A stretch of 64,000 nucleotides of DNA from Blastococcus mobilis (GTDB taxonomy: Bacteria; Actinomycetota; Actinomycetes; Mycobacteriales; Geodermatophilaceae). Location: positions 1 to 64,000 of the forward strand of contig NZ_FZNO01000022.1 of the NCBI RefSeq assembly GCF_900188025.1, in the 5' to 3' direction. Shown one piece after another: positions 50,678-59,666 of the stretch. The notes under the pieces were generated by a model. The model saw only the letters and a program-made list of their open reading frames with translations. It was not told the origin of the DNA and searched no databases. Every line of letters begins with the position of its first letter. The stretch's first letter is position 1. The translations under genes and the position numbers were made by a program.

Positions 50678-50716
50678 GACTCCTCCCGCGTGGAGTGAGT
50701 GGCCCGTACGTGCCGC

Positions 50717-50974
50717 TCAGGAGCGGGACGTGCCCCCGCTCGACACCTCGGTGTCGCGGGCCGGCTTCTCGGCCGGGACCGTGCCGGCCCGGGCCTCGGC
50801 GTACTTCTGCTGGATGAAGCGTTCGAGCTCGTCGACCTCGACCCGCCACTGGCCACGGCCACCGATCTGGATGGCGATCAGTTCCTTGCGGCGCACGAGC
50901 GCGTAGGCCTGTGACCACGAGACGTTGAGGATCTCCGCGACGTCGTCGAGGGTCAGGAAGCGGGGGGTGGGCAT
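50717..50974 (-). CDS. BldC-like MerR/excisionase-type DNA-binding protein
   Basis: This small protein of 85 residues has a winged-helix start MPTPRFLTLDDVAEILNVSWSQAYALVRRKELIAIQIGGRGQWRVEVDELERFIQQKYAEAR, the helix-turn-helix of the BldC/excisionase (HTH_17) family with the RxELxAxxIGxxxxWRV wing. It lacks a MerR effector domain and ends in a disordered Ser/Gly tail. In Streptomyces BldC controls entry into development and binds DNA as head-to-tail arrays; here the targets are unknown. No integrase is next to it, so an excisionase role is unlikely. Confidence 0.88.
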   Translation of the reverse strand: MPTPRFLTLDDVAEILNVSWSQAYALVRRKELIAIQIGGRGQWRVEVDELERFIQQKYAEARAGTVPAEKPARDTEVSSGGTSRS

Positions 50975-51185
50975 CGGGTCGTCTCCGTCCGTTCCCGGTC
51001 AGTCTGTCAGCCCGATCGGGCGTTGGTGACCGTCGTCCACACACGAACGTGTGGATGGCTAGTGCGCGCGAACGCACGGATGACGCATCATCTGCACTCC
51101 AACGTCGTCGTGCCGGTACATCGGCGCGACACGCCCTTTACCGGGCATCTGAGCGCCAGGAGGCGCGGGAAGAGGTGAGTGTGCT

Positions 51186-51965
51186 GTGACCGCCGTCCGG
51201 CCGCCGTCCTCTGCGCCGGCGGAGGTGCCCGGCCCCACGCCGCGGCGGGTGCGCCCACCCCGTTGGCTGGACCTGCGCCTCGTGCTCGGGGTCCTCCTCG
51301 TGCTTGCCTCGGTCCTGCTGGGTGCCCGGATCGTCAGCGCGGCCGACGCCACCGTGCCCGTCTGGGCGGTCACGGGGGACCTCGCGGCCGGGACCGAGCT
51401 GAGTTCCGAGGACCTGGTCGCCGTCGACGTCCGGCTGGACGACACCGCCGCTGCCTATCTCTCCTCCGGCACCCGTCCGGAGGGGCGGACGCTGGCTCGT
51501 GCCGTGCGTTCGGGGGAACTGCTGCCCCGCACGGCACTCGAGGAGGCCGACGCGCTGGTGCAGCTCGCGCTACCGGTGCAGTCCGGCTACGTGCCACCGG
51601 GCCTGGAGCGAGGTCAGTTGGTCGACGTGTACGCCGTAGCCGATCCGGCCGCCGGCGCCACGGTCGTGGCTGACGGGAGCGTCACGCTGGTCGTCCGGAA
51701 GGCGCCGGTCCAGGCGATCGCGGGACGTTCGGAGGGAGTCCTGTCCACCCCCACGACCGCGGTGCAGGTCGTGGTGGCGGTCTCCGACGGGGACGCCGAC
51801 GAGGTGCTGGCGGCCATCGCCGGGCGGCCGCTGGTCGTGGTGGTCCACGAGTCGGTGGACGGGGACGGCGTGGCCGGTACGGCGGGATCGCGCAGCGGGG
51901 ACGCGAGCGCCCCGAGCGGTCCGGCGGCCGGCGGGACGACGTCGGCGCGCGGTCCGGCCGGCTGA
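51186..51965 (+). CDS. SAF-domain membrane protein (CpaB-like)
   Basis: The 259-residue product has a Pro/Arg-rich start, one membrane segment (LRLVLGVLLVLASVLLGARIV, about 30-50) and an extracytoplasmic SAF domain. That domain has VPVWAVTGDLAAGTELSSEDLVAVDVRL and ARAVRSGELLPRTALEEAD, followed by LPVQSGYVPPGLERGQLVDVYAV and a second beta part. SAF domains occur in CpaB pilus-assembly, flagellar P-ring chaperone and sialic-acid-type proteins. Together with the next gene (a CpaE-like ATPase, overlapping by 1 nt) it resembles part of a Tad pilus locus, but no tadA/tadB/tadC genes are in the window. GTG 51186 is used. Confidence 0.82.
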   Translation: MTAVRPPSSAPAEVPGPTPRRVRPPRWLDLRLVLGVLLVLASVLLGARIVSAADATVPVWAVTGDLAAGTELSSEDLVAVDVRLDDTAAAYLSSGTRPEGRTLARAVRSGELLPRTALEEADALVQLALPVQSGYVPPGLERGQLVDVYAVADPAAGATVVADGSVTLVVRKAPVQAIAGRSEGVLSTPTTAVQVVVAVSDGDADEVLAAIAGRPLVVVVHESVDGDGVAGTAGSRSGDASAPSGPAAGGTTSARGPAG

Positions 51966-53260
51966 TGGCCCTGCAGGTCTTCACCGCGGTCACGGGCGCG
52001 GCCTGGGAGTCGGAACTGGTCGGCGCGCTGGACCGGGCCGACCACGGGGTCACCGTCGTGCGCCGGTGCGTGGACGTCTCCGAACTGCTCGCGGCGGCCG
52101 CGACCGGTACGGGACAGGCGGCGCTCCTCTCTGCGGAGCTGCGCCGCCTCGACGGGGACGCCGTCGCCGGGCTGGAAGCGGCCGGGGTGGCCGTCGTCGG
52201 CCTGGTGGAGCCGGGTGACCAGCGTGCGGCCGACCGGCTGCGGCAGTGGGGGGTGCGGCAGGTCCTGCCGGCCGACGCCGATCCGGATGCCATCGCCCAG
52301 GCGCTGCGGGAAGCGGTCGCCGGTGCGCCGTCTCCAGGCCGGGACGTCGCCGACCCGCGGGCTGCGCTGCCCGTGCTGGGAGCGCCCGAGGAGCCGGAAC
52401 ACCGACCGGCCGGGCCCGGTCGCGTGGTCGCGGTCTGGGGGCCGGCCGGTGCTCCGGGACGGACCACCGTCGCCGTGGGCGTGGCCGACGAGCTGTGCCG
52501 GCTGGGGACGTCGGCGCTGCTGGTGGACGCCGACGTCTACGGCGGGGTCATCGCCCAGATGCTCGGCCTGCTCGACGAGTCGCCGGGTCTGGCCGGAGCG
52601 GCCCGGCTGGCCACCGCGGGGAACCTGGACTCGGCGGGGCTGGTGCGGCTGGCGTGGGCCGTCCGGCCGCAGCTGCGGGTGCTGACGGGGCTGGCGCGGG
52701 CCGACCGGTGGCCGGAACTGCGTCCGCGGGCGGTGGCCTCGGTACTGGCCGAGGCGCGTCGGCTCGCGGCGGTCACCGTGGTCGACTGCGGGTTCAGCCT
52801 CGAGGACGACGAGGAGCTGTCGTTCGACACCGCGGCGCCTCGGCGCAACGGGGCGACGCTGGCGATCCTCGAGGACGCCGACACGGTGCTGTGCGTGAGC
52901 GGGGCCGACCCCGTCTCGCTGCAGCGCAGCATCCGGGCGCTGGGCGAGCTCCGGGACGTGCTGCCCGACGTCGATCCGGTGCTGGTGGTCAACCAGGTCC
53001 GTCGGGGGCCGGTTCCCGGAGATCCGCGCCGCGAGATCGCCGAGGCGCTGGAACGCCTCGCGGGCCGTGAGGTCCGGTTCTTCCTCCCGGCTGACCGGCG
53101 GGCGACCGACGCGGCCCTCGCGACCGGCCGGACGCTCGCGGAGGTGGCGGGGGCGTCCCCGCTCCGAGCGGAGCTGCGCGCGCTCGCCGCGACGGTTGCC
53201 GACGTCACCCTGCCGGCGGGCCGGCGGCGGGGCCTCCGCCGGACCGCCGGCCCCCGGTGA
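51965..53260 (+). CDS. CpaE/MinD-like ATPase with degenerate Walker A
   Basis: The 431-residue product has an N-terminal receiver-like region (1-115) and a linker. The MinD/ParA-type domain begins VVAVWGPAGAPGRTTVAVGVADEL (about 154-176) and continues with ALLVDADVYGGVIAQMLGLLDESPGLAGAARLA, TVVDCGFSL and a coiled LVVNQVRRGPV segment. In canonical deviant Walker A motifs (KGGxGKT) the signature lysines are conserved; here both are replaced (GPAGAPGRTT), which is seen in an actinobacterial CpaE-like subgroup. It may bind but not hydrolyse nucleotide. It overlaps the SAF gene by one base. Confidence 0.82.
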   Translation: MALQVFTAVTGAAWESELVGALDRADHGVTVVRRCVDVSELLAAAATGTGQAALLSAELRRLDGDAVAGLEAAGVAVVGLVEPGDQRAADRLRQWGVRQVLPADADPDAIAQALREAVAGAPSPGRDVADPRAALPVLGAPEEPEHRPAGPGRVVAVWGPAGAPGRTTVAVGVADELCRLGTSALLVDADVYGGVIAQMLGLLDESPGLAGAARLATAGNLDSAGLVRLAWAVRPQLRVLTGLARADRWPELRPRAVASVLAEARRLAAVTVVDCGFSLEDDEELSFDTAAPRRNGATLAILEDADTVLCVSGADPVSLQRSIRALGELRDVLPDVDPVLVVNQVRRGPVPGDPRREIAEALERLAGREVRFFLPADRRATDAALATGRTLAEVAGASPLRAELRALAATVADVTLPAGRRRGLRRTAGPR

Positions 53261-53291
53261 GCGTGGGGGTGTCGGAATCCGGGCCGCGACG

Positions 53292-53297
53292 TAGCGT
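53292..53297 (+). promoter_or_regulatory. Candidate -10 hexamer for the WS/DGAT gene
   Basis: TAGCGT lies 24 nt before ATG 53322; a GAGGAG ribosome site follows, so this message would have a short leader. Confidence 0.45.
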
Positions 53298-53321
53298 GAG
53301 CCACTGACCCTGAGGAGATCG

Positions 53322-54701
53322 ATGGTCGAGCGGCTGACCCGGCTGGACGCGTCCTTCCTGTACCTGGAGGAGCCGGACACCCCGATGCACGTCGGCGGGG
53401 TGCTGATCCTCGAGCGGCCTCCCGGCGGCGTCGAGGCCCTCGCGGACCTCGTGGCGGCACGGTTGGCCTTGGTGCCGAGGTACCGGCAACGGGTTGCCGA
53501 GGTACCCGGGCATCTGGCGAATCCGGTGTGGGTCGACGATCCGGACTTCGACATCGACTACCACGTCCGCCGGTCGGGTCTTCCGCGGCCAGGGACCGAG
53601 ACGCAGCTGCTCGACCTGGTCTCCCGGCTGACCTCGCGCCCCCTGGACCGCCGACGGCCGTTGTGGGAGGCATATCTGATCGAGGGTCTCTCCGGCGACC
53701 GGGTGGCGGTCGTGACCAAGACACATCCGGCTCTGGTGGATGGTCTCAGCGCGCTGGACATCGGTCAGGTGCTGCTGGACGTGGATCCGGATGCGCCGAC
53801 GCCGCCCGCAGGGAAGTGGCGCCCGAAGCGACCCCCGAGTGGTGCGCAGCTGGTGTGGGAGGCGCTCGACGAGTACGCCCGCCGGCCCTCGACGGTCGTG
53901 GACGCCGCGCGGGGTGCGGTCACCGACGTCCGCTCCACCGCCGCCCGCCTCACCGGCGTCGCCGGGGGCCTCCTGCGGACCGCGCAGAAGACCATCATGC
54001 CCGCTCCGCAGAGCCCGCTGAACGCGTCGGCGGGCCGGCAGCGCCGGGTGGCGGTGGCGCGGGCCGAGCTCGACGACCTCAAGAGGATCCGCAAGGCGCA
54101 CGGCGGCACGGTCAACGACGTCCTCCTGACCGTGGTCACCGGAGCCCTCCGGGAGTGGCTGCTCTCCCGGGGGGAGCCGGTCGTGGCCGGAACCGCCGTT
54201 CGCGCCCTCGTCCCGGTGTCGATGCACGACGAGGACGCCGCCGCCGGGAATCGGGTGTCCTCGTACCTGGTGGACCTTCCGGTCGGTGAGCCCAATCCGC
54301 GGGTGCGGCTGACCCGGCTCAGTTACGCGATGCGGGGGATCGCGCTGCACGGCCAGTCGGTCGGCGCCGACAGCCTCATCGCGCTCACCGGGTTCGCCCC
54401 GCCCACGCTGCACGCGCTGGGCGCCCGGGCGGCCCGCGGCCTGTCCCGCCGGCTGTTCAACCTGGTGGTCACCAACGTGCCCGGCCCGCAGATGCCGCTG
54501 TACGCGGCCGGGAGCCGGATGCTCGAGGTGTTCCCCGTCGTGCCGCTGGCCCGGGGTCAGGGGCTCTCGATCGGGATGACCAGCTACGACGGGCGGGTCT
54601 ACTTCGGGCTCAACGCCGACCGCGACGGCGTCGGTGACGTCGATGTGCTGGCCGACCTCATCGAGCAGGAGGTCGGCGAGCTGGTGGAGAGCGCGGGCTG
54701 A
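53322..54701 (+). CDS. WS/DGAT-family acyltransferase
   Basis: Wax ester synthase/diacylglycerol acyltransferases move acyl groups from acyl-CoA to alcohols or diacylglycerol. The 459-residue product starts VERLTRLDASFLYLEEPDTPMHVGG, has PLDRRRPLWEAYLIEGL (PLWE 113-116), the active-site region at 135-141 reading HPALVDG, and the C-terminal half with NVPGPQMPLYAAGSRM and the conserved GLSIGMTSYDG. Family members use HHxxxDG with the second His as base; here that position is Pro136. GAGGAG lies just before ATG 53322. In Mycobacterium tgs-type genes occur near the Rv3235-like gene, as here. Confidence 0.88.
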   Translation: MVERLTRLDASFLYLEEPDTPMHVGGVLILERPPGGVEALADLVAARLALVPRYRQRVAEVPGHLANPVWVDDPDFDIDYHVRRSGLPRPGTETQLLDLVSRLTSRPLDRRRPLWEAYLIEGLSGDRVAVVTKTHPALVDGLSALDIGQVLLDVDPDAPTPPAGKWRPKRPPSGAQLVWEALDEYARRPSTVVDAARGAVTDVRSTAARLTGVAGGLLRTAQKTIMPAPQSPLNASAGRQRRVAVARAELDDLKRIRKAHGGTVNDVLLTVVTGALREWLLSRGEPVVAGTAVRALVPVSMHDEDAAAGNRVSSYLVDLPVGEPNPRVRLTRLSYAMRGIALHGQSVGADSLIALTGFAPPTLHALGARAARGLSRRLFNLVVTNVPGPQMPLYAAGSRMLEVFPVVPLARGQGLSIGMTSYDGRVYFGLNADRDGVGDVDVLADLIEQEVGELVESAG

Positions 54702-54749
54702 CCGCGTCCCCGCGATACGGTCGCTCTTTCGACGGAAGGAGCGATCCGG

Positions 54750-55262
54750 GTGCGCGTGTACCTGCCTGCCACCACGACGGTCCTGCGGACGCTGGTGGAC
54801 GAGGGCACCCTCCCCGGACCGCACACCGCGTTCGCGGTCACTCCTCAGCTGCGGCAGTTCTACGAGGTGAGCGACGCCGAGGCCGACGAGGAGGAACTGG
54901 AGTACGCCGCTCTGCTGGCCGCGGCGCGGGCGAGCCTGCGACTGATCGACATCGACCCGACCGCAGCGCGACGGCGTGTGGTCGTCGCCGCTGACGTGCC
55001 CGACTCCGCCGTCCGGCCCATCGACGACCCGGACACCGACCGCGGCGCGGCGCGGGTCGAGGCCGACCTCCGGATCCGTGACGTCGCCAGCGCGCACATC
55101 GACGGCGCCGACGCGGAGGACGACGTCCGGGCCGCGGTCGGAGTCGTGCTCGAGGCCGACCTGGGCAGCGAGGACGCGCAGTTCGTCGTCGACCAGGCCG
55201 AGGGTCACGAGTTGGCCTGGTACGCCAGCCAGGAGATCGGACCAGTGCTCGACCTGCTCTGA
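54750..55262 (+). CDS. DUF6912 family protein
   Basis: The 170-residue product begins MRVYLPATTTVLRTLVDEGTLPGPHTAFAVTPQLRQFYEVSDAEADEEELEYAALLAAARASLRLI, a pattern I associate with the actinobacterial DUF6912 family. It is strongly acidic, soluble and predicted mixed alpha/beta, ending DQAEGHELAWYASQEIGPVLDLL. Function is unknown. GTG 54750 has GGAAGGAG 8-10 nt upstream, and TACGGT (54716-54721) may be its promoter. Its last 58 bases overlap, tail to tail on the other strand, the end of the EccC-like gene. Confidence 0.82.
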   Translation: MRVYLPATTTVLRTLVDEGTLPGPHTAFAVTPQLRQFYEVSDAEADEEELEYAALLAAARASLRLIDIDPTAARRRVVVAADVPDSAVRPIDDPDTDRGAARVEADLRIRDVASAHIDGADAEDDVRAAVGVVLEADLGSEDAQFVVDQAEGHELAWYASQEIGPVLDLL

Positions 55263-58200
55263 CCCTCGGTCGTGCGTGGGCGCGGCGCGATCGCTGGACC
55301 ACGACGGGCCACCTGTACCCGGTGTGCGGCAGCACCGGTGACCAGCCAGCCGCTGCCGGGGCGATGAGGCAGCGGAGTGCGCGGGGGCCGTACGCCGAGC
55401 AGGTCGGCGTCGCCGGCAGCCGGGCACAGCAGCAGGCCGGCCCGTCCGCGACGCAGCACTGCCACCGGCCCCTGGTAGTGGGTCGCCAGCTGTCCTCCGT
55501 GCGCAGCGGCGATCAGCGCCACGCGTCCGTGTGGGTCGGTCAGGTCGACCCGGGTCAGGACGGGTGCGTCCGCGGGCGCCCCGAGGTCGTCCGCGATCAC
55601 CAGGCCCGGGCGGCTGCCCAGCCCCCCGAGCCATTCCGTCGCGCCCGCCTCGTCGGCGGGGTCCAGCCGGACGACTCCGGGGATCTCCTCCCTCGGGTCC
55701 CCGCTTCGCGGAGCACGCCCGAGCCAGAGCACTGCCGCGCCGAGTGCGCCCACGTGCTGTCCGAAAGCGGTCAGCGCGGTCGTGCGGCCACTGCCGGGCG
55801 GTCCGGTCACGAGCAGGCCCCCGGTGCGGAGCAGGTCCACCGTCAGCGGCCGCCCTTCGTCACCTCCCGGTCCGATCGGGAGGAACAGCCCACCGTCGAT
55901 GTCCGGCGCCGTCGCCGAGCGGGTCGCCGGAAGAGGCAGCCGCGGATCGGCGGTCAATTCCACGATGCGCAGGGGCTGGTGGCTCAGAGGGCCGTCCGGG
56001 GGTGCTGGCGTGGTCGTGCGCGGCAGGACGATCTGGCACTCGCGAGCGTCCTCTCCCACCAGCGCACGACCGGGCGGCCGGTGCACCGGGAGACTTCGGG
56101 AGGGGATGCCGGCGACGGCGTAGTCGGCTCGATCCGGAAGGGGGAGCACCAGGCGTTGGCGAGCCACGGCTGCGAGCCGGCCGCCGGGCACGGCGCGGTC
56201 GGCGGTCACCACGCAGGTGACGCCTACGGCCGCACCGTCCCGCATCACGCGGAGGAGATGTGCCGAGCCCCGTCCCGAATCGTTCTCGTCGAGCAGCGTG
56301 GTGATGGCCTCGAGGCCGTCGACGAGCAGCAGGATCGCCGGGCCGGCATGGATCCCGGTGCCCGCCCGTCGGGCCGCGATCTCCTGGGCGAGCCGGTCGA
56401 CCAGCCGGACCGTCCGTAGCGCGTCCTCGCCGGCCACCACCGTTCCGGCATGCGGCAACGGCCCGGCCTCCGCCGCCAGTGCCGCGCCGCCGGACTCCAG
56501 GACGTGCACGTGCAGTCGGTCCGGACCCAAGCGGGCCACCGCCTCGCCCAGGACCGTCCGGAGCACGGTGGTCCGCCCGCTGCGGGGACCGCCGACGACG
56601 AGCCAGGTGCCACCCTCCGCAAGGTCGAGTTGCAGTGGCTCCTGGGCCTGGACGTCGGGACGGTCGACGAGCCCGACGGTGAGCAGGGTCCGCTCCCGGT
56701 CGGGGACCGGGGCGTCCACGTCGAGCGTGGCCGCGGGAATCCGGTCCGGCAGCGGTGGCCGCCAGGGGCGGTGCGGCGTCGGCGTTCCGACAGCGTCAGC
56801 GTGCCGTCCGACGGCACGGCACAGGCGGGCGAGGTCGCTGTCCCCGGCGGCGGGCCGTCGCTCGCCTTCGGGACGTCGCACTGGCGGCCACGCCCACGGG
56901 CGGACCTCGGGCGCCGCGCGGGACCGCAGCGGGGCGGGACCCGCCACGCGGGCGACCTGCAGAGCCGTCGGTGCGCCGCTGCCGGACCGGAGCCACGCGC
57001 GGCCGGGTACGTCGATGGGGAGATGGGCCGCCTGTGCCGTGCCCAGGACGTCACGGGACTCGGCCTCGTCGGTGGTGCGCAGGCAGATGCGCAGGCTGCA
57101 GTTCGCGCGGATCTCCGGCGACACGACACCGCTCGGCCGCTGGGTGGCCAGCACCAGGTGCACTCCCAGCGACCGGCCGCGCTGGGCGATGGCGACCAGG
57201 CCTGGGACGAACTCGGGGAGTTCCTCGGACAGACCGGCGAACTCGTCCACGACGATGACGAGTCGAGCCAGCTCGACCCGCTCGGGGAGGAACGCGATGT
57301 CGGCCACCTGATGGGCGGCCAGGATCGCTTCGCGGCGGGTGAGCTCGGCAGCCAGCGAGCGCAGGGCTCGCGCCGTGGTCTGGCCGTCCAGGTCGGTCAC
57401 CAGCCCGACCGTGTGCGGCAGGGAGGCGGCCTCCGCGAACGCCGCGCCCCCCTTGTAGTCGACCAGCAGGAAGGAGCAGCGGTCGGGCGGATGGTTCAGG
57501 GCCAGCCCCGCGATCAGGGTCTGCAGCAGCTCCGATTTGCCCGACCCCGTGGTGCCGGCGATGAGCGCGTGCGGTCCCTGACGGCAGAGGTCGACCTGCA
57601 CCGCACCGTGTGTCGTCCGTCCCAGAGTCGCGAGCAAGCAGTCCCGGGCGCGCGACCAGGAGCCGTTGGCCTCGCCGGCCTCGTCGACCCACAGCCCGTC
57701 CGTCGCCAGATCCATCAGCCGCGCCTCGCGGGGAAGACTGCTCTCGGCGGTCAGCGGAGCGAGCGCGGCGAGGTCGCGGGCCAGATCGGCGGCGAACGTG
57801 GCCGGGAGGCGATCCACGGTCACCGCGTCCCGGTCGGGCGCCCCTTGCCTGCGAAGCACGCCGACGCTGCCTGTCTCACCGGAGAGGCGCAGGACCGCGT
57901 CGACGTCCACGGACGCGTCCTCGGCGCTGTTGGCAACGGTGACGGTCACCAGGCCGACGTCCCGGCCCGCGTGCAGGCCGGCCGAGGTGCGTGGGTCCAG
58001 CGGGCAATCGACGACCACCACCAGCCAACCCGGCACCGGCGCGGGACCCGACGGACCCGGGCGAGCGGCCGCGAGCGCCCTCCGCCGCGCGATCAGGGCG
58101 GCCAACCGTGCCTGGAGGTCGTCGTTCGCGGCGCTGGTGTCCGCGTGGTCGGGAAACCGGACGTGCACTGCACCCGGGTCCAGGTGCGGCAACCAGCGGG

Positions 58201-59515
58201 CCCACGCCCAGTCGGTCAGTCGATCGGGGGCGACGAGCAGCACCAGGTCGACCTCCCCGGGGGCGTGCAACGAGCAGAGCTGGGCGACCACGGACGCGAG
58301 ACAGCCGAGCGTCCGCTCCCGGGGTCCGACGACGGCCAAGCCGCCCGTGCTCCGCAGGTCGACGACGACCGGGACATGCGGAGCGGTCCCCCGGACACGG
58401 GCTCCCTCACCGTCGATACGGATCACCCGGGTGGGCCCCGGCCCGCTGCCCAGGCGCACGGTCATCGCCTCGCCGTCGCCCCGCGTCCGGCTCCACAGCA
58501 GGGAGGTGCGCCGGCGCGCGGCCCTGGCGAGTGCTGCGAGGTCGGGATGGGCCTGTTCGGCGCCCCGGACGTCCGACCGCACGGCCTCGGCCAGCCGGAG
58601 CTCCGCGGCCTGCGCCTCGAGCGCGTGGGCCGCGGCTTCCCGCCGGCCGCTGCGCCGCCCGGACCACCGCTCGGACAGCCAGGTTCCCAGCGCCACCACG
58701 GGACTCAGCAGCGCGAAGAACAGGAAGGTCGGAGTGTGCAGCAGCCACGCCAGTGCGACGCCGCCGACCGCCGGCAGGGCGACGGCGACCCACGCCAGCC
58801 GTCGGCGCGGGGGTGGGCTCGGGGGCCGAGGGAACCGGACCTCGACCTCCGGAGCGGGCGTGGTCATGCGCGGTACAGAGCGCAGATATCGGCGACCACC
58901 AGGTCCGGGTTCGAGAGTCGCGGCCGGCGCCGACGGCCCCGCCAGGGCCACGGCGCTGGCTCCCATCCGCAGGACCGCGCCCACCGGCCACTCCCGTGGT
59001 TGCTCGCCGAGGTCGGCGCCGTCCAGCCGGCTCCCGTTGCTGGACCCGAGGTCGGCCACCGTGACTGTCCCGCCGCCGACATGGACCGCCACGTGCTGGC
59101 GGGACACGTCCGGGTCGTGGAGGCGGATCGGGACGTCGCTGCTGCGGCCGATGACGTGACTCCCTCGGCCCAACGGGACCGACCGCCCCGCGTCGGGGCC
59201 ACCCACGACGTGGAGCTCCAGCGCGCTGGAGGCCCGGTCCGGACGCCGGCGGTGGGCGGGTCGACCCAGGCCGAGGACCGCTCCGTGGTCGAACACCGAC
59301 GTGGTCAGCGGCAGGTCGTCGGCCAGCCGGGTCGAGCCTGCCCACATGCCCTCGACCGGCCGCCCGACCACCTGGCTGAGCACGGGCAGCACGTCGAGGA
59401 GCCGGTGGCGGGGCTCGACTCTGACCTCGACATCGAGCGTGCCCATGTCGCCGGAGAGGGTCCAGCAGCGCGCCGAGGACACGCCTCCGGCATCGCCGGT
59501 CGGGGGAGCGGTCAC
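55205..59515 (-). CDS. FHA-containing FtsK/SpoIIIE-type ATPase (EccC/EssC-like, type VII secretion)
   Basis: The EccC/EssC family powers export of WXG100 proteins. In this 1436-residue protein residues 26-85 form a small beta-grasp or FHA-like N-terminal unit, 98-190 an FHA domain (HVIGRSSDVPIRLHDPDVSRQHVAVHV ... ADLGSSNGSRLDG) and 241-281 two membrane segments (WVAVALPAVGGVALAWLLHTP, FLFFALLSPVVALGTWLSE). Three ATPase modules follow. The first has GTTGSGKS (about 653-660) and VIVVDEFAG (about 749); the second and third have GGPRSGRTT (about 972) and GPPGSGRTT (about 1234), with Arg instead of the P-loop Lys. GTG 59515 diverges from the WXG100-like gene; CAGGAT lies 7 nt upstream. Confidence 0.85.
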   Translation of the reverse strand: MTAPPTGDAGGVSSARCWTLSGDMGTLDVEVRVEPRHRLLDVLPVLSQVVGRPVEGMWAGSTRLADDLPLTTSVFDHGAVLGLGRPAHRRRPDRASSALELHVVGGPDAGRSVPLGRGSHVIGRSSDVPIRLHDPDVSRQHVAVHVGGGTVTVADLGSSNGSRLDGADLGEQPREWPVGAVLRMGASAVALAGPSAPAATLEPGPGGRRYLRSVPRMTTPAPEVEVRFPRPPSPPPRRRLAWVAVALPAVGGVALAWLLHTPTFLFFALLSPVVALGTWLSERWSGRRSGRREAAAHALEAQAAELRLAEAVRSDVRGAEQAHPDLAALARAARRRTSLLWSRTRGDGEAMTVRLGSGPGPTRVIRIDGEGARVRGTAPHVPVVVDLRSTGGLAVVGPRERTLGCLASVVAQLCSLHAPGEVDLVLLVAPDRLTDWAWARWLPHLDPGAVHVRFPDHADTSAANDDLQARLAALIARRRALAAARPGPSGPAPVPGWLVVVVDCPLDPRTSAGLHAGRDVGLVTVTVANSAEDASVDVDAVLRLSGETGSVGVLRRQGAPDRDAVTVDRLPATFAADLARDLAALAPLTAESSLPREARLMDLATDGLWVDEAGEANGSWSRARDCLLATLGRTTHGAVQVDLCRQGPHALIAGTTGSGKSELLQTLIAGLALNHPPDRCSFLLVDYKGGAAFAEAASLPHTVGLVTDLDGQTTARALRSLAAELTRREAILAAHQVADIAFLPERVELARLVIVVDEFAGLSEELPEFVPGLVAIAQRGRSLGVHLVLATQRPSGVVSPEIRANCSLRICLRTTDEAESRDVLGTAQAAHLPIDVPGRAWLRSGSGAPTALQVARVAGPAPLRSRAAPEVRPWAWPPVRRPEGERRPAAGDSDLARLCRAVGRHADAVGTPTPHRPWRPPLPDRIPAATLDVDAPVPDRERTLLTVGLVDRPDVQAQEPLQLDLAEGGTWLVVGGPRSGRTTVLRTVLGEAVARLGPDRLHVHVLESGGAALAAEAGPLPHAGTVVAGEDALRTVRLVDRLAQEIAARRAGTGIHAGPAILLLVDGLEAITTLLDENDSGRGSAHLLRVMRDGAAVGVTCVVTADRAVPGGRLAAVARQRLVLPLPDRADYAVAGIPSRSLPVHRPPGRALVGEDARECQIVLPRTTTPAPPDGPLSHQPLRIVELTADPRLPLPATRSATAPDIDGGLFLPIGPGGDEGRPLTVDLLRTGGLLVTGPPGSGRTTALTAFGQHVGALGAAVLWLGRAPRSGDPREEIPGVVRLDPADEAGATEWLGGLGSRPGLVIADDLGAPADAPVLTRVDLTDPHGRVALIAAAHGGQLATHYQGPVAVLRRGRAGLLLCPAAGDADLLGVRPPRTPLPHRPGSGWLVTGAAAHRVQVARRGPAIAPRPRTTEGQSRSSTGPISWLAYQANS

Positions 59516-59522
59516 GACCGGG

Positions 59523-59528
59523 ATCCTG
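59523..59528 (-). promoter_or_regulatory. Candidate -10 hexamer for the EccC-like gene
   Basis: On the minus strand CAGGAT lies 7 nt before GTG 59515, fitting the window's leaderless pattern with C in the first position. Confidence 0.4.
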
Positions 59529-59621
59529 TCGGCTGCGCCCCCGCGCCGGGGCGGAGCGGCGACGGGCTGTGGACAACGAGGAGGGTGTGGACAACGCGGG
59601 CTGCGCCGCCGTGGAAGGTCC

Positions 59622-59627
59622 TAGCGT
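59622..59627 (+). promoter_or_regulatory. Candidate -10 hexamer for the WXG100-like gene
   Basis: TAGCGT lies 39 nt before GTG 59667, leaving a leader that contains the GAGGAGG ribosome site. Confidence 0.45.
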
Positions 59628-59666
59628 TCGCCGGGACCGGGACGGACCCGGACCCGAGGAGGAATC

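Noticed and set aside
50717-50974. Excisionase of a mobile element
   Set aside because: The HTH protein fits the BldC family, and no integrase, attachment repeat or phage gene lies nearby.
51186-53260. A complete Tad pilus locus
   Set aside because: Only the CpaB-like and CpaE-like genes are present; no TadA ATPase, TadB/C membrane proteins or Flp pilin in the window.
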